Shown here: piece by piece, positions 8,471 to 16,385 of the stretch
Layout: each line of letters begins with the position of its first letter
Numbering within the stretch: the stretch's first letter is position 1
NCBI GenBank assembly: GCA_963704535.1
Contig: OY969916.1
Coordinates: 10,726,001-10,790,000 of the forward strand
Origin: G963704535 sp963704535
Lineage (GTDB): Bacteria; Chloroflexota; Chloroflexia; Chloroflexales; Roseiflexaceae
Length of the DNA stretch: 64,000 bases
Direction of reading: 5' to 3'
Translations under genes and position numbers: made by a program
The notes under the pieces: model-generated
What the model saw: only the letters and a program-made list of their open reading frames with translations
Databases searched by the model: none
What the model was told of the DNA's origin: nothing

Positions 8471-9184
8471 TCATTGCTCGAAAGATTGCTGCTCGGCCGT
8501 TCCATCGATAACCGGGATGCGACCGTGCGATGCCAGGCCGTCGGCGGCGCGGGTCGTCTCCGGGAGGCGATATTTCGTCGTACACGACATAACGAATTGA
8601 AGCGCGGATGCCAGGCTGATTCGGTGGCCGGGCGAGATATAGACCGGCTTTATGCCAGGGCGCGTGCGGAGGACGGCGCCGATGGTCTCGCCTTTGTGGA
8701 TCAGCGGCACGTAGGCGCCGCGCTCGTCGGGGAGTGGGCCGTGACGACCGACCAGCAGCGATTTGGCGCAGCCGATCGTCGGGAGGTTGGTGAGCACGCC
8801 GATGTGGCTGGCGATGCCGAGGCGGCGAGGATGGGCGATCCCCTGCCCGTCGCAGATCAGCAAGTCCGGGCGCACGCGCAACTGGTCGAGCGCCGCCAGC
8901 ACAGCCGGCGCCTCGCGGAAGGATAGGAAGCCGGGAATGTATGGGAAGGCGGTCGGCACGCGGGCGATCGTATAATCGAGCGGCCGCAGCGAGGGAAAGT
9001 CCAGCACGACGATCGCCGCGCGCGCCAGCACCTGCCCCTCGCCAGCCGAGGGATCAGCCTCGTAACCGGCGTCGACGCCGGCTACCGTTCGGATTTCACC
9101 GTAATCGTCAGCGGTGACGACCAGGGAACGCAGTTGCTGCTGAATGGCCTCGGCTTCCGGAAGGGTTGTCGGCCAGTCATGCAT
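8471..9184 (-). CDS. nfi: Endonuclease V
   Basis: A 237-residue protein with the family motifs in order: GVDAGY near residue 39 (first catalytic Asp), YIPGFLSFREAP, LICDGQGIAHPRRLGIASHIG (second Asp and the HPR..G.A.H signature), and TIGCAKSLL. The enzyme nicks DNA near deaminated bases, chiefly deoxyinosine, and starts alternative excision repair. It stands alone between a family C hairpin and a family B repeat. A C-terminal tail of about 20 residues past the usual core is variable in the family. The call is firm. Confidence 0.95.
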   Translation of the reverse strand: MHDWPTTLPEAEAIQQQLRSLVVTADDYGEIRTVAGVDAGYEADPSAGEGQVLARAAIVVLDFPSLRPLDYTIARVPTAFPYIPGFLSFREAPAVLAALDQLRVRPDLLICDGQGIAHPRRLGIASHIGVLTNLPTIGCAKSLLVGRHGPLPDERGAYVPLIHKGETIGAVLRTRPGIKPVYISPGHRISLASALQFVMSCTTKYRLPETTRAADGLASHGRIPVIDGTAEQQSFEQ

Positions 9185-9204
9185 ACAGTGCCAATGTTCT
9201 TTCT

Positions 9205-9306
9205 AAGAAACCGTTTGAAAAGGGCATAGTCATGCCAACGATCCGTGGTGGAAAGGGGATTCTTGAGGGGCGGTCCCTCAGACTCCCCTTTTCAGACAGT
9301 CTCTTA
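9205..9306. repeat. Dispersed repeat family B, full length
   Basis: About 100 bp bounded by imperfect terminal inverted repeats AAGAAACCGTTTGAAAAGG and CCTTTTCAGACAGTCTCTTA, with an internal CTTGAGGGGCGGTCCCTCA palindrome and the conserved ATCCGTGGTGGAAAGGGGAT. It contains no reading frame. MITE-like in structure, but no target duplication could be confirmed. Confidence 0.88.
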
Positions 9307-9309
9307 CCA

Positions 9310-9546
9310 CTATGCGGCGTAGATGCCGGCGGGCTGGGCCGACTGTGGCACGCCCAGGGCACTGCTGTGGAGGCGCTCAAAGGTGCGGGTGTGCTTCTGG
9401 CGCCAGGCCTCGCGGAACGTCTCGTATGAGCAGCGTACGTAGCCCTGGGCCTCATATGATGCGACGCTATGGGGGGTTTCGAGCACGGCGAGTTCGATCG
9501 TCGGGGCACCGTTCGCGTCGATGGTCGTGTTTGTCATATAAATCAT
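9310..9546 (-). CDS. Hypothetical small protein
   Basis: About 78 residues from the ATG at 9546, chosen because GAGGG lies 5-6 bp upstream; an in-frame GTG 12 bp further up is less likely. The product starts MIYMTNTTIDANGAPTIELA and contains ASYEAQGYVRCSYETFREAW. Composition is ordinary, with no signal peptide or membrane segment. No family was recognised. It is flanked on both sides by family B repeats. The codon pattern and ribosome site support a real gene, but not strongly. Confidence 0.5.
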   Translation of the reverse strand: MIYMTNTTIDANGAPTIELAVLETPHSVASYEAQGYVRCSYETFREAWRQKHTRTFERLHSSALGVPQSAQPAGIYAA

Positions 9547-9755
9547 CGCAGCCCTCACTTTATAGTAACCTTACAGGTTGGGTTGTGTCAGTATATGATA
9601 ATGCGATGTAGGGTGTGATGTTGGATGACAGTCTAGCAGTAACATCGCCTGTGTGCATCGGGCTGGCGCTCTAGTGGGGATGCGACCTGTGCAGGAAATG
9701 CGGGCTCCATCTGGAGACCGAGCATGGGCGCGTATAACGTTTTCGTAAGCGGCTC

Positions 9756-9854
9756 AGAAACTGTCTGAAAAGGCCCGCGCGCCACTCGCAATCCGTGGTG
9801 GAAAGGGGATTCTTGAGGGGTGGCCCCCTCAAACTCCCCCTTCAGACAGCCTCT
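9756..9854. repeat. Dispersed repeat family B, full length
   Basis: AGAAACTGTCTGAAAAGG at one end and CAGACAGCCTCT at the other, with CTTGAGGGGTGGCCCCCTCAA inside. Its last base is the final base of the hybrid kinase stop codon, so the repeat abuts the gene exactly. The 9547-9755 stretch beside it shows nothing recognisable. Confidence 0.87.
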
Positions 9855-11785
9855 CATGCCGCGTCCAACACCTCGCGCACTTTCCGCACCAGCACGCCCG
9901 GCGGGAAGGGTTTCTGTAAAAACATCCCACCCTGCCCCAGGCGGTCATGCTGAATCAGGACATTGTCGGTGTAGCCGGACATGAACAGCACCTTAATGTC
10001 CGGTCGCAGGTCGGCGAGCTGCTCCGCCAGCGCGACCCCGCCCATTTGGGGCATCACCACGTCGGTCAGCAGCAGCCCGATGTTGGCCAGGCCATAACTG
10101 TGCGCCACCTGGAGCGCTTCGGCGCCGTGGCCCGCCTCAAGCACGCGGTAGCCCTGCTCACGCAGCACCCGCGCGGCCAGCACGCGCACCGCCGGCTCAT
10201 CTTCCACCAGCAGGATCGTCTCGGTGCCGCGCGGCAGCCCATCCGCCGGGGTGTAGGCGGCCAGCGTGCCGGCGCCTACCACCAGCGGCAGGTAGATGCT
10301 GATCGTCGTCCCCTGGTCAAGGGCGCTATCGACCCGGATCGCGCCGCCGTGCCGCCTGATGATTCCGTAGCAGGTGGCCAACCCCAGCCCGGTCCCTTTG
10401 CCCTGCTCCTTGGTAGTGAAGAACGGCTCGAAGAGGTGTGTCTGGACCTCCAGCGACATTCCATTCCCGGTATCGCTAATGCTCATGCAGACATAATCTC
10501 CGGCGGTCATGCCCCCGTGGGCCTGTACGTCGGCCTGGTCGACGGCGATCGTGCCGATCGCGACGGTCAGCGTCCCGCCCTCGGGCATCGCGTCGCGCGC
10601 GTTGATCGCCAGGTTGACCAGCACCTGCTCGATCTGGCCGGGGTCGGCTCGCACATAGGCGGCATCGAGCGCCGGCAATGACACCAGCTCGATATCGGCG
10701 CCGAGCAAGCGGCGCAGCAGCCGGTCCATCTCCAGTAGCAGATCGTTCAGGTTGAGCACTCGCGGCGCGAGGGGCTGTTTGCGGGCGAACGCCAGCAGTT
10801 GGCGGGTCAGCGTCGACGCTCGCCGGGCGGCCATCAGGATCTCGTCCAGATCGCTGCGAATCAGCGAGTCCAGCGGAAGCTCCTGCATCCCCAGCTCGGC
10901 ATAGCCGACGATCGCCGTCAGCAGGTTGTTGAAGTCGTGGGCCAGCCCGCCCGCCAGCCGGCCGACGCTCTCCATCTTTTGAGCTTGCAGCAGGTGCGCT
11001 TCGAGCCGCTTGTGCTCGGTGAGATCAAGGGCGATCCCGATCGTGCCGACGATCTGCCCCTGGTCGTCGCGGAAGGGCTCGACATGCGACTGGTAGGTAC
11101 GCTTAGCCCACTCGACCTCGTAGGTCCCCGGCTCGCCCGCAAGTGCCCGGCGCTGCGCGGCGACCGCCGGGAAGCTGGGGTCATCGGTCTGGAAGAACTC
11201 GCCGGTCGACATCCCGACGACCTGCTCAGGCTGGATGTCCAAGATCGCCAGCCCGGCGCCGGCCACCGAGGTCATCCGCAGGTCTGCATCCGTCGTCCAC
11301 AGCACCACCGGCACCTGCTCGACGACCACGCGCAGTTGCGCCTCACTTGCGAGCAGCGCTGCCTCCGCGCGCTTACGCTCTGTGATATCGGTCGCCACTT
11401 CAACGATATAGCGGGCGCCCTCCCGCACGATCAGTGTGCCGCGCGTCTCCAGCCAGCGCCAGGTTCCATTGGCGTGGCTGAAACGTACGGTCGCCTGCCG
11501 GGTCGCGCCTACCTCGATCTGTGGCCATTGAGTCTGGAGCGCCGGGACGTCGTCGGGATGGATGAGGTCGAACCAGCGCCGCCCGATCAGCGCCCCAGGC
11601 TCGTAGCCGAGCGCGGGCTGGTGTGATGGGCTGGCGTAGACATAGCGTGCCGCGTCGTCGAGCAGGCACACCAGATCGCTGGTATGCACCAGGATCAGCG
11701 CGGCATATTCGGCATCGGTCAACAAGGCCCCGGCCTCGGCTGGGCGGTCGCCGCGGGCGGTCGTGAGCGGATCAAAGGGCGCCAT
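9854..11785 (-). CDS. Hybrid sensor histidine kinase (PAS-PAS-HisKA-HATPase-REC)
   Basis: A 643-residue protein without membrane helices, so a cytoplasmic sensor. PAS 1 spans about 28-140 (DLVCLLDDAARYVYASPSHQ and a PAC-like end DITERKRAE). PAS 2 spans about 145-265. The HisKA box GGLAHDFNNLLTAIVGYAEL carries the phospho-acceptor His283. The HATPase shows NLAINARDAMPEGG (N box), DTGNGM, FEPFFTTK and GTGLGLATCYGI. A fused receiver has the phospho-acceptor Asp575 in LLLTDVVMP. This AHDFNN-type hybrid kinase phosphorylates its own receiver; the output partner is not in the window. The signal is unknown. Confidence 0.93.
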   Translation of the reverse strand: MAPFDPLTTARGDRPAEAGALLTDAEYAALILVHTSDLVCLLDDAARYVYASPSHQPALGYEPGALIGRRWFDLIHPDDVPALQTQWPQIEVGATRQATVRFSHANGTWRWLETRGTLIVREGARYIVEVATDITERKRAEAALLASEAQLRVVVEQVPVVLWTTDADLRMTSVAGAGLAILDIQPEQVVGMSTGEFFQTDDPSFPAVAAQRRALAGEPGTYEVEWAKRTYQSHVEPFRDDQGQIVGTIGIALDLTEHKRLEAHLLQAQKMESVGRLAGGLAHDFNNLLTAIVGYAELGMQELPLDSLIRSDLDEILMAARRASTLTRQLLAFARKQPLAPRVLNLNDLLLEMDRLLRRLLGADIELVSLPALDAAYVRADPGQIEQVLVNLAINARDAMPEGGTLTVAIGTIAVDQADVQAHGGMTAGDYVCMSISDTGNGMSLEVQTHLFEPFFTTKEQGKGTGLGLATCYGIIRRHGGAIRVDSALDQGTTISIYLPLVVGAGTLAAYTPADGLPRGTETILLVEDEPAVRVLAARVLREQGYRVLEAGHGAEALQVAHSYGLANIGLLLTDVVMPQMGGVALAEQLADLRPDIKVLFMSGYTDNVLIQHDRLGQGGMFLQKPFPPGVLVRKVREVLDAA

Positions 11786-11987
11786 CGGTGTCCTCCCCAG
11801 GGCAGCGCGCTGCGGGGCCAGGACGCCTTGTCATAGGGCAAGGGGCAAGCGAGAAGCACAGCGCCAAACGAACAACACAGGTCCCGCAGTTGCTGCCTGG
11901 CAGGCGCAGGTTCTGTGTCGCACTGAGTATAGCACGCTCTCTGCCTACGTGGGTTCACCCAGACGGGAAGTTATTCCCTAACCGGCC

Positions 11988-12983
11988 CTATACGCCGATG
12001 AGATCACCGGCTGGGGGAAGCGGGGCGCGCATGGTCTCGCCGTCCAGCAGCTCGACCAAGGTCAGGCCGGCGCGCTTGCTGGAGGTCAGCCGGCCGCCGT
12101 ATGGCGCGGTGAATCGGCCCGATGTCGGCGGTACATCCTGGTAATCCCGCCCGGTCGCGACGGTCGTATAGCCGAGGTTCGGGCGGCGCCGGTTGGTGGG
12201 GTCGATCGCCACGACGTCGTAGCCGGCGCCGGCCGGCAGCAGCACCTCGACCCAGGCATGGGAGCCGCCTTCGCCGAGCATGTGACCGGAGACATAGCGG
12301 GCGGGCAGCCCGGCCGCGCGGCAGATCGCCAGCATCACGTGGGCGTAGTCCTGGCACAGCCCGGTGCCGATCGCCAGCGCGCCGGCCGCAGTCGTGCCGA
12401 CGCCGGTGGCCCCGGAGCCGTAGCGCAGCGCGCCGGCGACCCAATCGCTGATCTGCTCAACCAGCGCGTAGCCGCCGGCGCCGCGTGAGCGCAGCTCGTG
12501 CGCCACCTCGGCGAGCCGCTCGTCGCTCGCGGTGAGCGCGCTCGGTTGGAGCAAACGATCGGCCTGGTCGCGGGTGGCGCGCGGTGCCGGGAATGAGCCG
12601 GCAGTACGCTCGACCGTCAACATTACCTCGAAGGCGATATTGTGATCGATATGCGCGATGTCGAGATCCCAGACCCGGTTGCCGAACTCATCGGTGCGCT
12701 GGCGCGCGGTGGCCGGGTAGGGGGCCACGGTAACGTGATGATCGAGGAGCACCTGGTCGCCATAGCGATCGATCGGGACGGCGATCAGGTGGTGGCGTAG
12801 GTTGCGCACCGGGCCAGGATACTCGTAGTAGAAGCGCTGATAGCAAAAGTAGCGCACGCGCCGGACCCGCTCCCACTCAAGCGGGCGATGGTCGATGAAC
12901 TGGAGCTGATCGACCCAGGTGCTGTGATGCAGCGGCAACGCGCGTTCCCTTTCAAGCGCCGGCCTGGTGGTGATCGAGTACAC
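11988..12983 (-). CDS. Transglutaminase-like cysteine protein 1
   Basis: A 331-residue protein with the bacterial transglutaminase layout: an N-terminal beta domain (VRRVRYFCYQRFYYEYPGPV) and a papain-like core with catalytic Cys210 (GLCQDYAHVM), His242 (GSHAWVEVLLP) and Asp261 (AIDPTN). Such proteins act as peptidases or amide-group transferases. The annotated GTG start overlaps the upstream transglutaminase gene by 32 bp; a TTG about 40 bp in, preceded by AAGGGAA, could be the true start. It is the last of three paralogues in a minus-strand cluster downstream of an ATP-grasp ligase and an alpha-E protein. The natural substrate is unknown; the product of the ligase is the obvious candidate. 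Confidence 0.85.
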   Translation of the reverse strand: MYSITTRPALERERALPLHHSTWVDQLQFIDHRPLEWERVRRVRYFCYQRFYYEYPGPVRNLRHHLIAVPIDRYGDQVLLDHHVTVAPYPATARQRTDEFGNRVWDLDIAHIDHNIAFEVMLTVERTAGSFPAPRATRDQADRLLQPSALTASDERLAEVAHELRSRGAGGYALVEQISDWVAGALRYGSGATGVGTTAAGALAIGTGLCQDYAHVMLAICRAAGLPARYVSGHMLGEGGSHAWVEVLLPAGAGYDVVAIDPTNRRRPNLGYTTVATGRDYQDVPPTSGRFTAPYGGRLTSSKRAGLTLVELLDGETMRAPLPPAGDLIGV

Positions 12984-13821
12984 GCTGACGGTCGATCTGC
13001 TCGGCCCAGACGCGCATCTGCGCGAGCCGGCTGCCGCCGTAGATCGTCGCGAAAGCCACGTCGACGGCGTCGCGGCCGGAGGCGATCAGCACCCGCCCAA
13101 TGCGCCGCCGATTATGGCGCGCGTCGAAGGTCCGCCACGCGCCGTCCAGGAACACCTCAAACCAGGCGTGGAAGTCCATAGGCGTTGGATCGGGCTCGAC
13201 GCCAATATCGGGCAGGTAGCCGCAGACATAGCGGGCCGGGATATTCAGCGCCCGGCAGAATGTGACCGCCAGGTGGGCGAAATCACGGCAGACCCCGCGC
13301 CGCTGCCGATAGACCTCGTCGCTGGACGTGTTCGAGGTGCTGCCCTTGCCATACGCGATATTGCCGTGAATCCAATCGCACACCGCCTGCACCTGCGCCC
13401 ACCCGCCCGGCATATCGCCGAACATGCGCCAGGCGTCGTCGATAAACAGGTCCGATTGGCAGTGGCGGCTCGGCAGGGTATAGGCCAGCACCTCGGCCGG
13501 CAGTTGCTCGACCGGCGTTTTGGGCAGGCCGGGCAGGAGCGGGTCGGGCGCCGCCGGCACCTCGATGAACGCATCATAGTGCAGGCGCAGCCTGCCCGCC
13601 GGTGCGACCAGGCGCCACACCCGGTTGCCGAACCCATCGACATACTCGTCGATCGGCACGTCTGGCTCGACCAGGCGTCGCTCGGACAGCAGGCGCTGGG
13701 CCGGCCAATCCTGTGGCCGCACGATCAGCAGCATGGGGGCCGGGTAATCCGACTCGTAGACGAAGTCACACCCGACGTTGACGTATAGTGCCTGTGTGGC
13801 TTGCGTTTCGATCAGGGTCAT
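12952..13821 (-). CDS. Transglutaminase-like cysteine protein 2
   Basis: A 289-residue protein from the ATG at 13821. The longer frame upstream only translates a heptamer repeat. The core shows Cys178 (RRGVCRDFAHLAVTFCRALN), His218 (DFHAWFEVFLDGAWR) and Asp233 (TFDARHN). The DARHN form of the Asp motif differs from the DPTN of its two neighbours, marking it as another transglutaminase subgroup rather than a fresh duplicate. It overlaps gene 1, indicating translational coupling. It lies in the ATP-grasp/alpha-E cluster. Confidence 0.85.
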   Translation of the reverse strand: MTLIETQATQALYVNVGCDFVYESDYPAPMLLIVRPQDWPAQRLLSERRLVEPDVPIDEYVDGFGNRVWRLVAPAGRLRLHYDAFIEVPAAPDPLLPGLPKTPVEQLPAEVLAYTLPSRHCQSDLFIDDAWRMFGDMPGGWAQVQAVCDWIHGNIAYGKGSTSNTSSDEVYRQRRGVCRDFAHLAVTFCRALNIPARYVCGYLPDIGVEPDPTPMDFHAWFEVFLDGAWRTFDARHNRRRIGRVLIASGRDAVDVAFATIYGGSRLAQMRVWAEQIDRQRVLDHHQAGA

Positions 13822-13853
13822 GTGCTTCCGCTCTTTGCTACCAATCATAGATG

Positions 13854-13916
13854 CAGAAACGTGAAACGTGAAGCGTGAACGCACCAACCTCACGTTTCAC
13901 GTTTTACGTTTCAAGG
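13854..13916. repeat. Heptamer-array hairpin (CGTGAAA type)
   Basis: AACGTGAAACGTGAAGCGTG, a short loop, then TCACGTTTCACGTTTTACGTTTC. The unit is 7 nt. The right part overlaps the end of the third transglutaminase gene and supplies its stop codon (TAA within GAAACGTAAAACGTG). Confidence 0.85.
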
Positions 13917-14924
13917 TCTGCGTCACACTCGCAATCCGTGGTGGAAAGAGATCTTGAGAGGGCAACCCCCTCAAACTCCCCCTTTTCAGATTGCTGCTGC
14001 TGCTCGGGCTGCTCCCCATCGCGGTCGGGCGGCGATAGCCGCTTCATGACCAGCAGCAGCTCGTCGTCGGCAAAGGACTCATCGGCGGGAACGACCTGCA
14101 CCGCCACGCCCAGCTCGGTCTGGGCCTCGCCCTTGAAGACCCCGCGCGTCGGCGGCACGTCGGCGTAGTCGCGGCCGATCGCGGTGCGAATATGGCCGGT
14201 GCCGGCGAGGGTATCGTTGGTCGGGTCGAAGCCGACCCAGCCCGCCCCCGGCAGCAGCGCCTCGACCCAGGCGTGAGTCGCGTCGGCGTCGGCGCGCTCG
14301 GCGGCGGGGCGATATAGGTAGCCGCTCACATACCGGCAGGGGATGCCCAAACTCGCGCGCCAGGGCGATCATAATATGGGCGTAATCCTGGCAGACGCCC
14401 CGGCGCTGCCGCAGCGCGTCGTCGATCGGCGAGTGGACGCCGGTGCTGCGCGGTGTATAGGTGAGCGCGCCGTGCAGCGCGGCGTTCAGCGCATACAGCG
14501 TGCTGAGCGGATCGTTGCGGCGGCGCAAGCCCAGCTCGGCGGCCAGCTCGCGTAGGGCCGGCGTGGGCCGCGCGAACTGGCTGGGGATCAGCATCTCGGC
14601 CGAGTCGCTGTCGGTGACAAGCGCGTCGAGTTCGCCCCACGAGCCGGCCGGCAAGGCGCTAGGCGGCTGCGGCGCGGCGACCGAGACCAGCGCCTGCGCG
14701 TTGATCGTAAGCTGGGTGTGACGTCCGGGAATGTCGAAGTGGTGGACGATATTGCCCAGGTAGTCGCGGCTGGACATGATCTGCGCGCGCGGGTCGGTTG
14801 TCAGCTCAAACGACAGGCAGTGCTGGTCGCCCTCGCGGCGCGGCTGCATCCGCACCTCCATCGCGCTCTCGGCGATCGGCGCGCTGTAGCGAAACCGGGT
14901 GACGTGACGGACTGAGTAGTACAT
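13904..14924 (-). pseudogene. Transglutaminase-like cysteine protein 3, frameshifted
   Basis: The ATG at 14924 follows AAAAGGT. The N-terminal beta domain (MYYSVRHVTRFRYSAPIAES) and catalytic Cys (RRGVCQDYAHIMIALARE) are in one frame. After an extra base near 14350 (CCCAAACTC where CCCAACTC is expected) the protein continues in another frame with GIPCRYVSGYLYRP, the His motif THAWVEALLPGAGWVGFDPT and TND. All catalytic residues survive across the break. The last 30 residues (SEKGEFEGVALSRSLSTTDC and onward) are translated from a family B repeat, and the stop comes from a heptamer array. It leads the transglutaminase trio in the cluster. Confidence 0.82.
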
Positions 14925-14964
14925 ACGGCATACCTTTTAGGGACGCTCGATTTTTAATCTAGCC

Positions 14965-15050
14965 AGTTCTGTGTTACGTGTTGCGTCGCGCCGCCTCACG
15001 CAACACGCAACACGCAACATCCACGCGGGATAGTTTATTCTTCGAGAATC
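14965..15050. repeat. Heptamer-array hairpin (GTGTTGC type, family F)
   Basis: GTGTTACGTGTTGCGTCGCG, then CACGCAACACGCAACACGCAA, followed by the conserved flank CGCGGGATAGTTTATTCTTCGA. The same flank and unit occur at 28378 and, inverted, at 47580-47680, so here the flank is also part of the element. Confidence 0.85.
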
Positions 15051-15052
15051 CC

Positions 15053-16015
15053 TTATGCTCCGAACACCGTCTCAAGCGACGGCGTGATGTAGCGTTTGTG
15101 GATGGTGGCATGGATCTGTGCGCACTGGGATTGAATGTGCTCCAGGTATGTGTGCAGGTCGCCGGCCATAATCTCGTCGATCTGGGCGTAGTCGAGCGTC
15201 GCGCGCAGGCGCCCGGCCAGCCGCTCGGCCTGCCCGTCGTCGCGGGTGCTGGTGAGTTGGGCGATCGCCTGCAAGGCGGCCTTGATCATTCCGGCGGCGA
15301 AGCGAACAGTGTAGGGAAACTCGGTGTTGAGCAGCAGGAACTCAGCGATCCGCACCGGCTGGAGGTCGGCGGTGTAGACCTGGCAGTAGGCCTCGAAGGC
15401 GGTGCGCGACTTGAGGAAGCCGACCCAGTCGAGATAGGCATTGATCTCGCCGCCGCGGCTCTGGGCTTCGAGAAAGGCGCTGAAGTGCGTGTCAAGCAGT
15501 GCGGTGGTAGCGCCGGCGCGCTCGATAAACCGGCCCAGTTGCATAAAATGCCAGCCCTCGCCCCGGCTCATCGTGGCCTCGGTGATGCCCAGGAACAGGT
15601 GCGCGCCCTCTTTGACCTCGCGGAAAAACGTGTGAGTCTCCGCGTTCCAGATCTCGTCGATGGTGGCGCGGCTCATCTGGAGGTAGAACCGATTGAGCTG
15701 TTCCCACATCTCCGAGCTGATCTGCTCGCGCACCTGGCGGGCATTGTCGCGCGCCGCCCCGACGCACGACACGATCGAGGAGTGGTTGGCCCGGTCGAAC
15801 GTCAGCGCCTGAGTGATCGCGCGGGCGTTGTCGCCACCCTCGGTCGGCGGCGCGGCGTCCAGGCTCGCGAACAGCCGCCCCCAGCGCTGGCTGCCGGCCC
15901 CCGGCGATTGATCGAGCATCAGAACCAGGTTGGCGTCGATCAGGCGCGCGGTGTGCTCGGCCCGCTCCAGGTAGCGACTCATCCAGTACAGGTTATCGGC
16001 CACTCGTGATAGCAT
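15053..16015 (-). CDS. Alpha-E domain protein (DUF403)
   Basis: A 320-residue all-helical protein starting MLSRVADNLYWMSRYLERAE, the hallmark opening of the alpha-E family, and ending HATIHKRYITPSLETVFG. The start at 16015 has AAGGA upstream; the longer frame runs into repeats. Alpha-E proteins are consistently encoded beside circularly permuted ATP-grasp ligases and transglutaminases. In the work of Iyer, Aravind and colleagues on amidoligases these are proposed to make and process a peptide-like tag or metabolite. The gene sits between the ATP-grasp gene and the transglutaminases here, matching that pattern. Its biochemical role is not established. Confidence 0.93.
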   Translation of the reverse strand: MLSRVADNLYWMSRYLERAEHTARLIDANLVLMLDQSPGAGSQRWGRLFASLDAAPPTEGGDNARAITQALTFDRANHSSIVSCVGAARDNARQVREQISSEMWEQLNRFYLQMSRATIDEIWNAETHTFFREVKEGAHLFLGITEATMSRGEGWHFMQLGRFIERAGATTALLDTHFSAFLEAQSRGGEINAYLDWVGFLKSRTAFEAYCQVYTADLQPVRIAEFLLLNTEFPYTVRFAAGMIKAALQAIAQLTSTRDDGQAERLAGRLRATLDYAQIDEIMAGDLHTYLEHIQSQCAQIHATIHKRYITPSLETVFGA

Positions 16016-16024
16016 CGGAGTCCT

Positions 16025-16385
16025 TTTACGATTTACGATTTGCCTGATGCGTGAAACGTGACGCGTGATGCGTGTTACGTGGCGTCCGGGCGGCCATGGA
16101 TGGGCGGCCACGGACGGGCGACGATGGACGGGCGACGATGGACGGGCGACGATGGACGGGCGACGATGGACGGGCGACGATGGACGGGCGACGATGGACG
16201 GGCGGCCACAGAGGGCCTGCCCTACAGGGTGCTCGGTTCTTCGGGGTTGGGTGGGGGCGTATGCGATACGCCCTTACGTGCCCTGGCTCTATCCTCCACC
16301 CTCCATCCTGCATCCTCCCCTTCACCCTTTCACCCTGTCACCTTGTCACCTTGTCACCTTGTCATCTTGTCACCTTGTCACCCTG
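16025..16385. repeat. Compound short-tandem-repeat block
   Basis: Four arrays fill this gap: ACGATTT and GCGTGAA/ACGTGAC units (16027-16080); six exact copies of the 14-mer GACGGGCGACGATG (16113-16196, two 7-mers per unit); CATCCTC-type heptamers (16292-16318); and an 8-mer array CACCTTGT (16320-16385). The last array provides the sequence just after the TGA of the ATP-grasp gene. No gene is seen. Confidence 0.88.

Noticed and set aside
9633..9857. 74-codon minus-strand frame
   Set aside because: Its N-terminal half is the translation of a family B repeat and the rest has no ribosome site or recognisable motif.
16113..16203. Resemblance to a CRISPR array
   Set aside because: The 14-bp units are contiguous with no spacers, and no cas gene is in the window.
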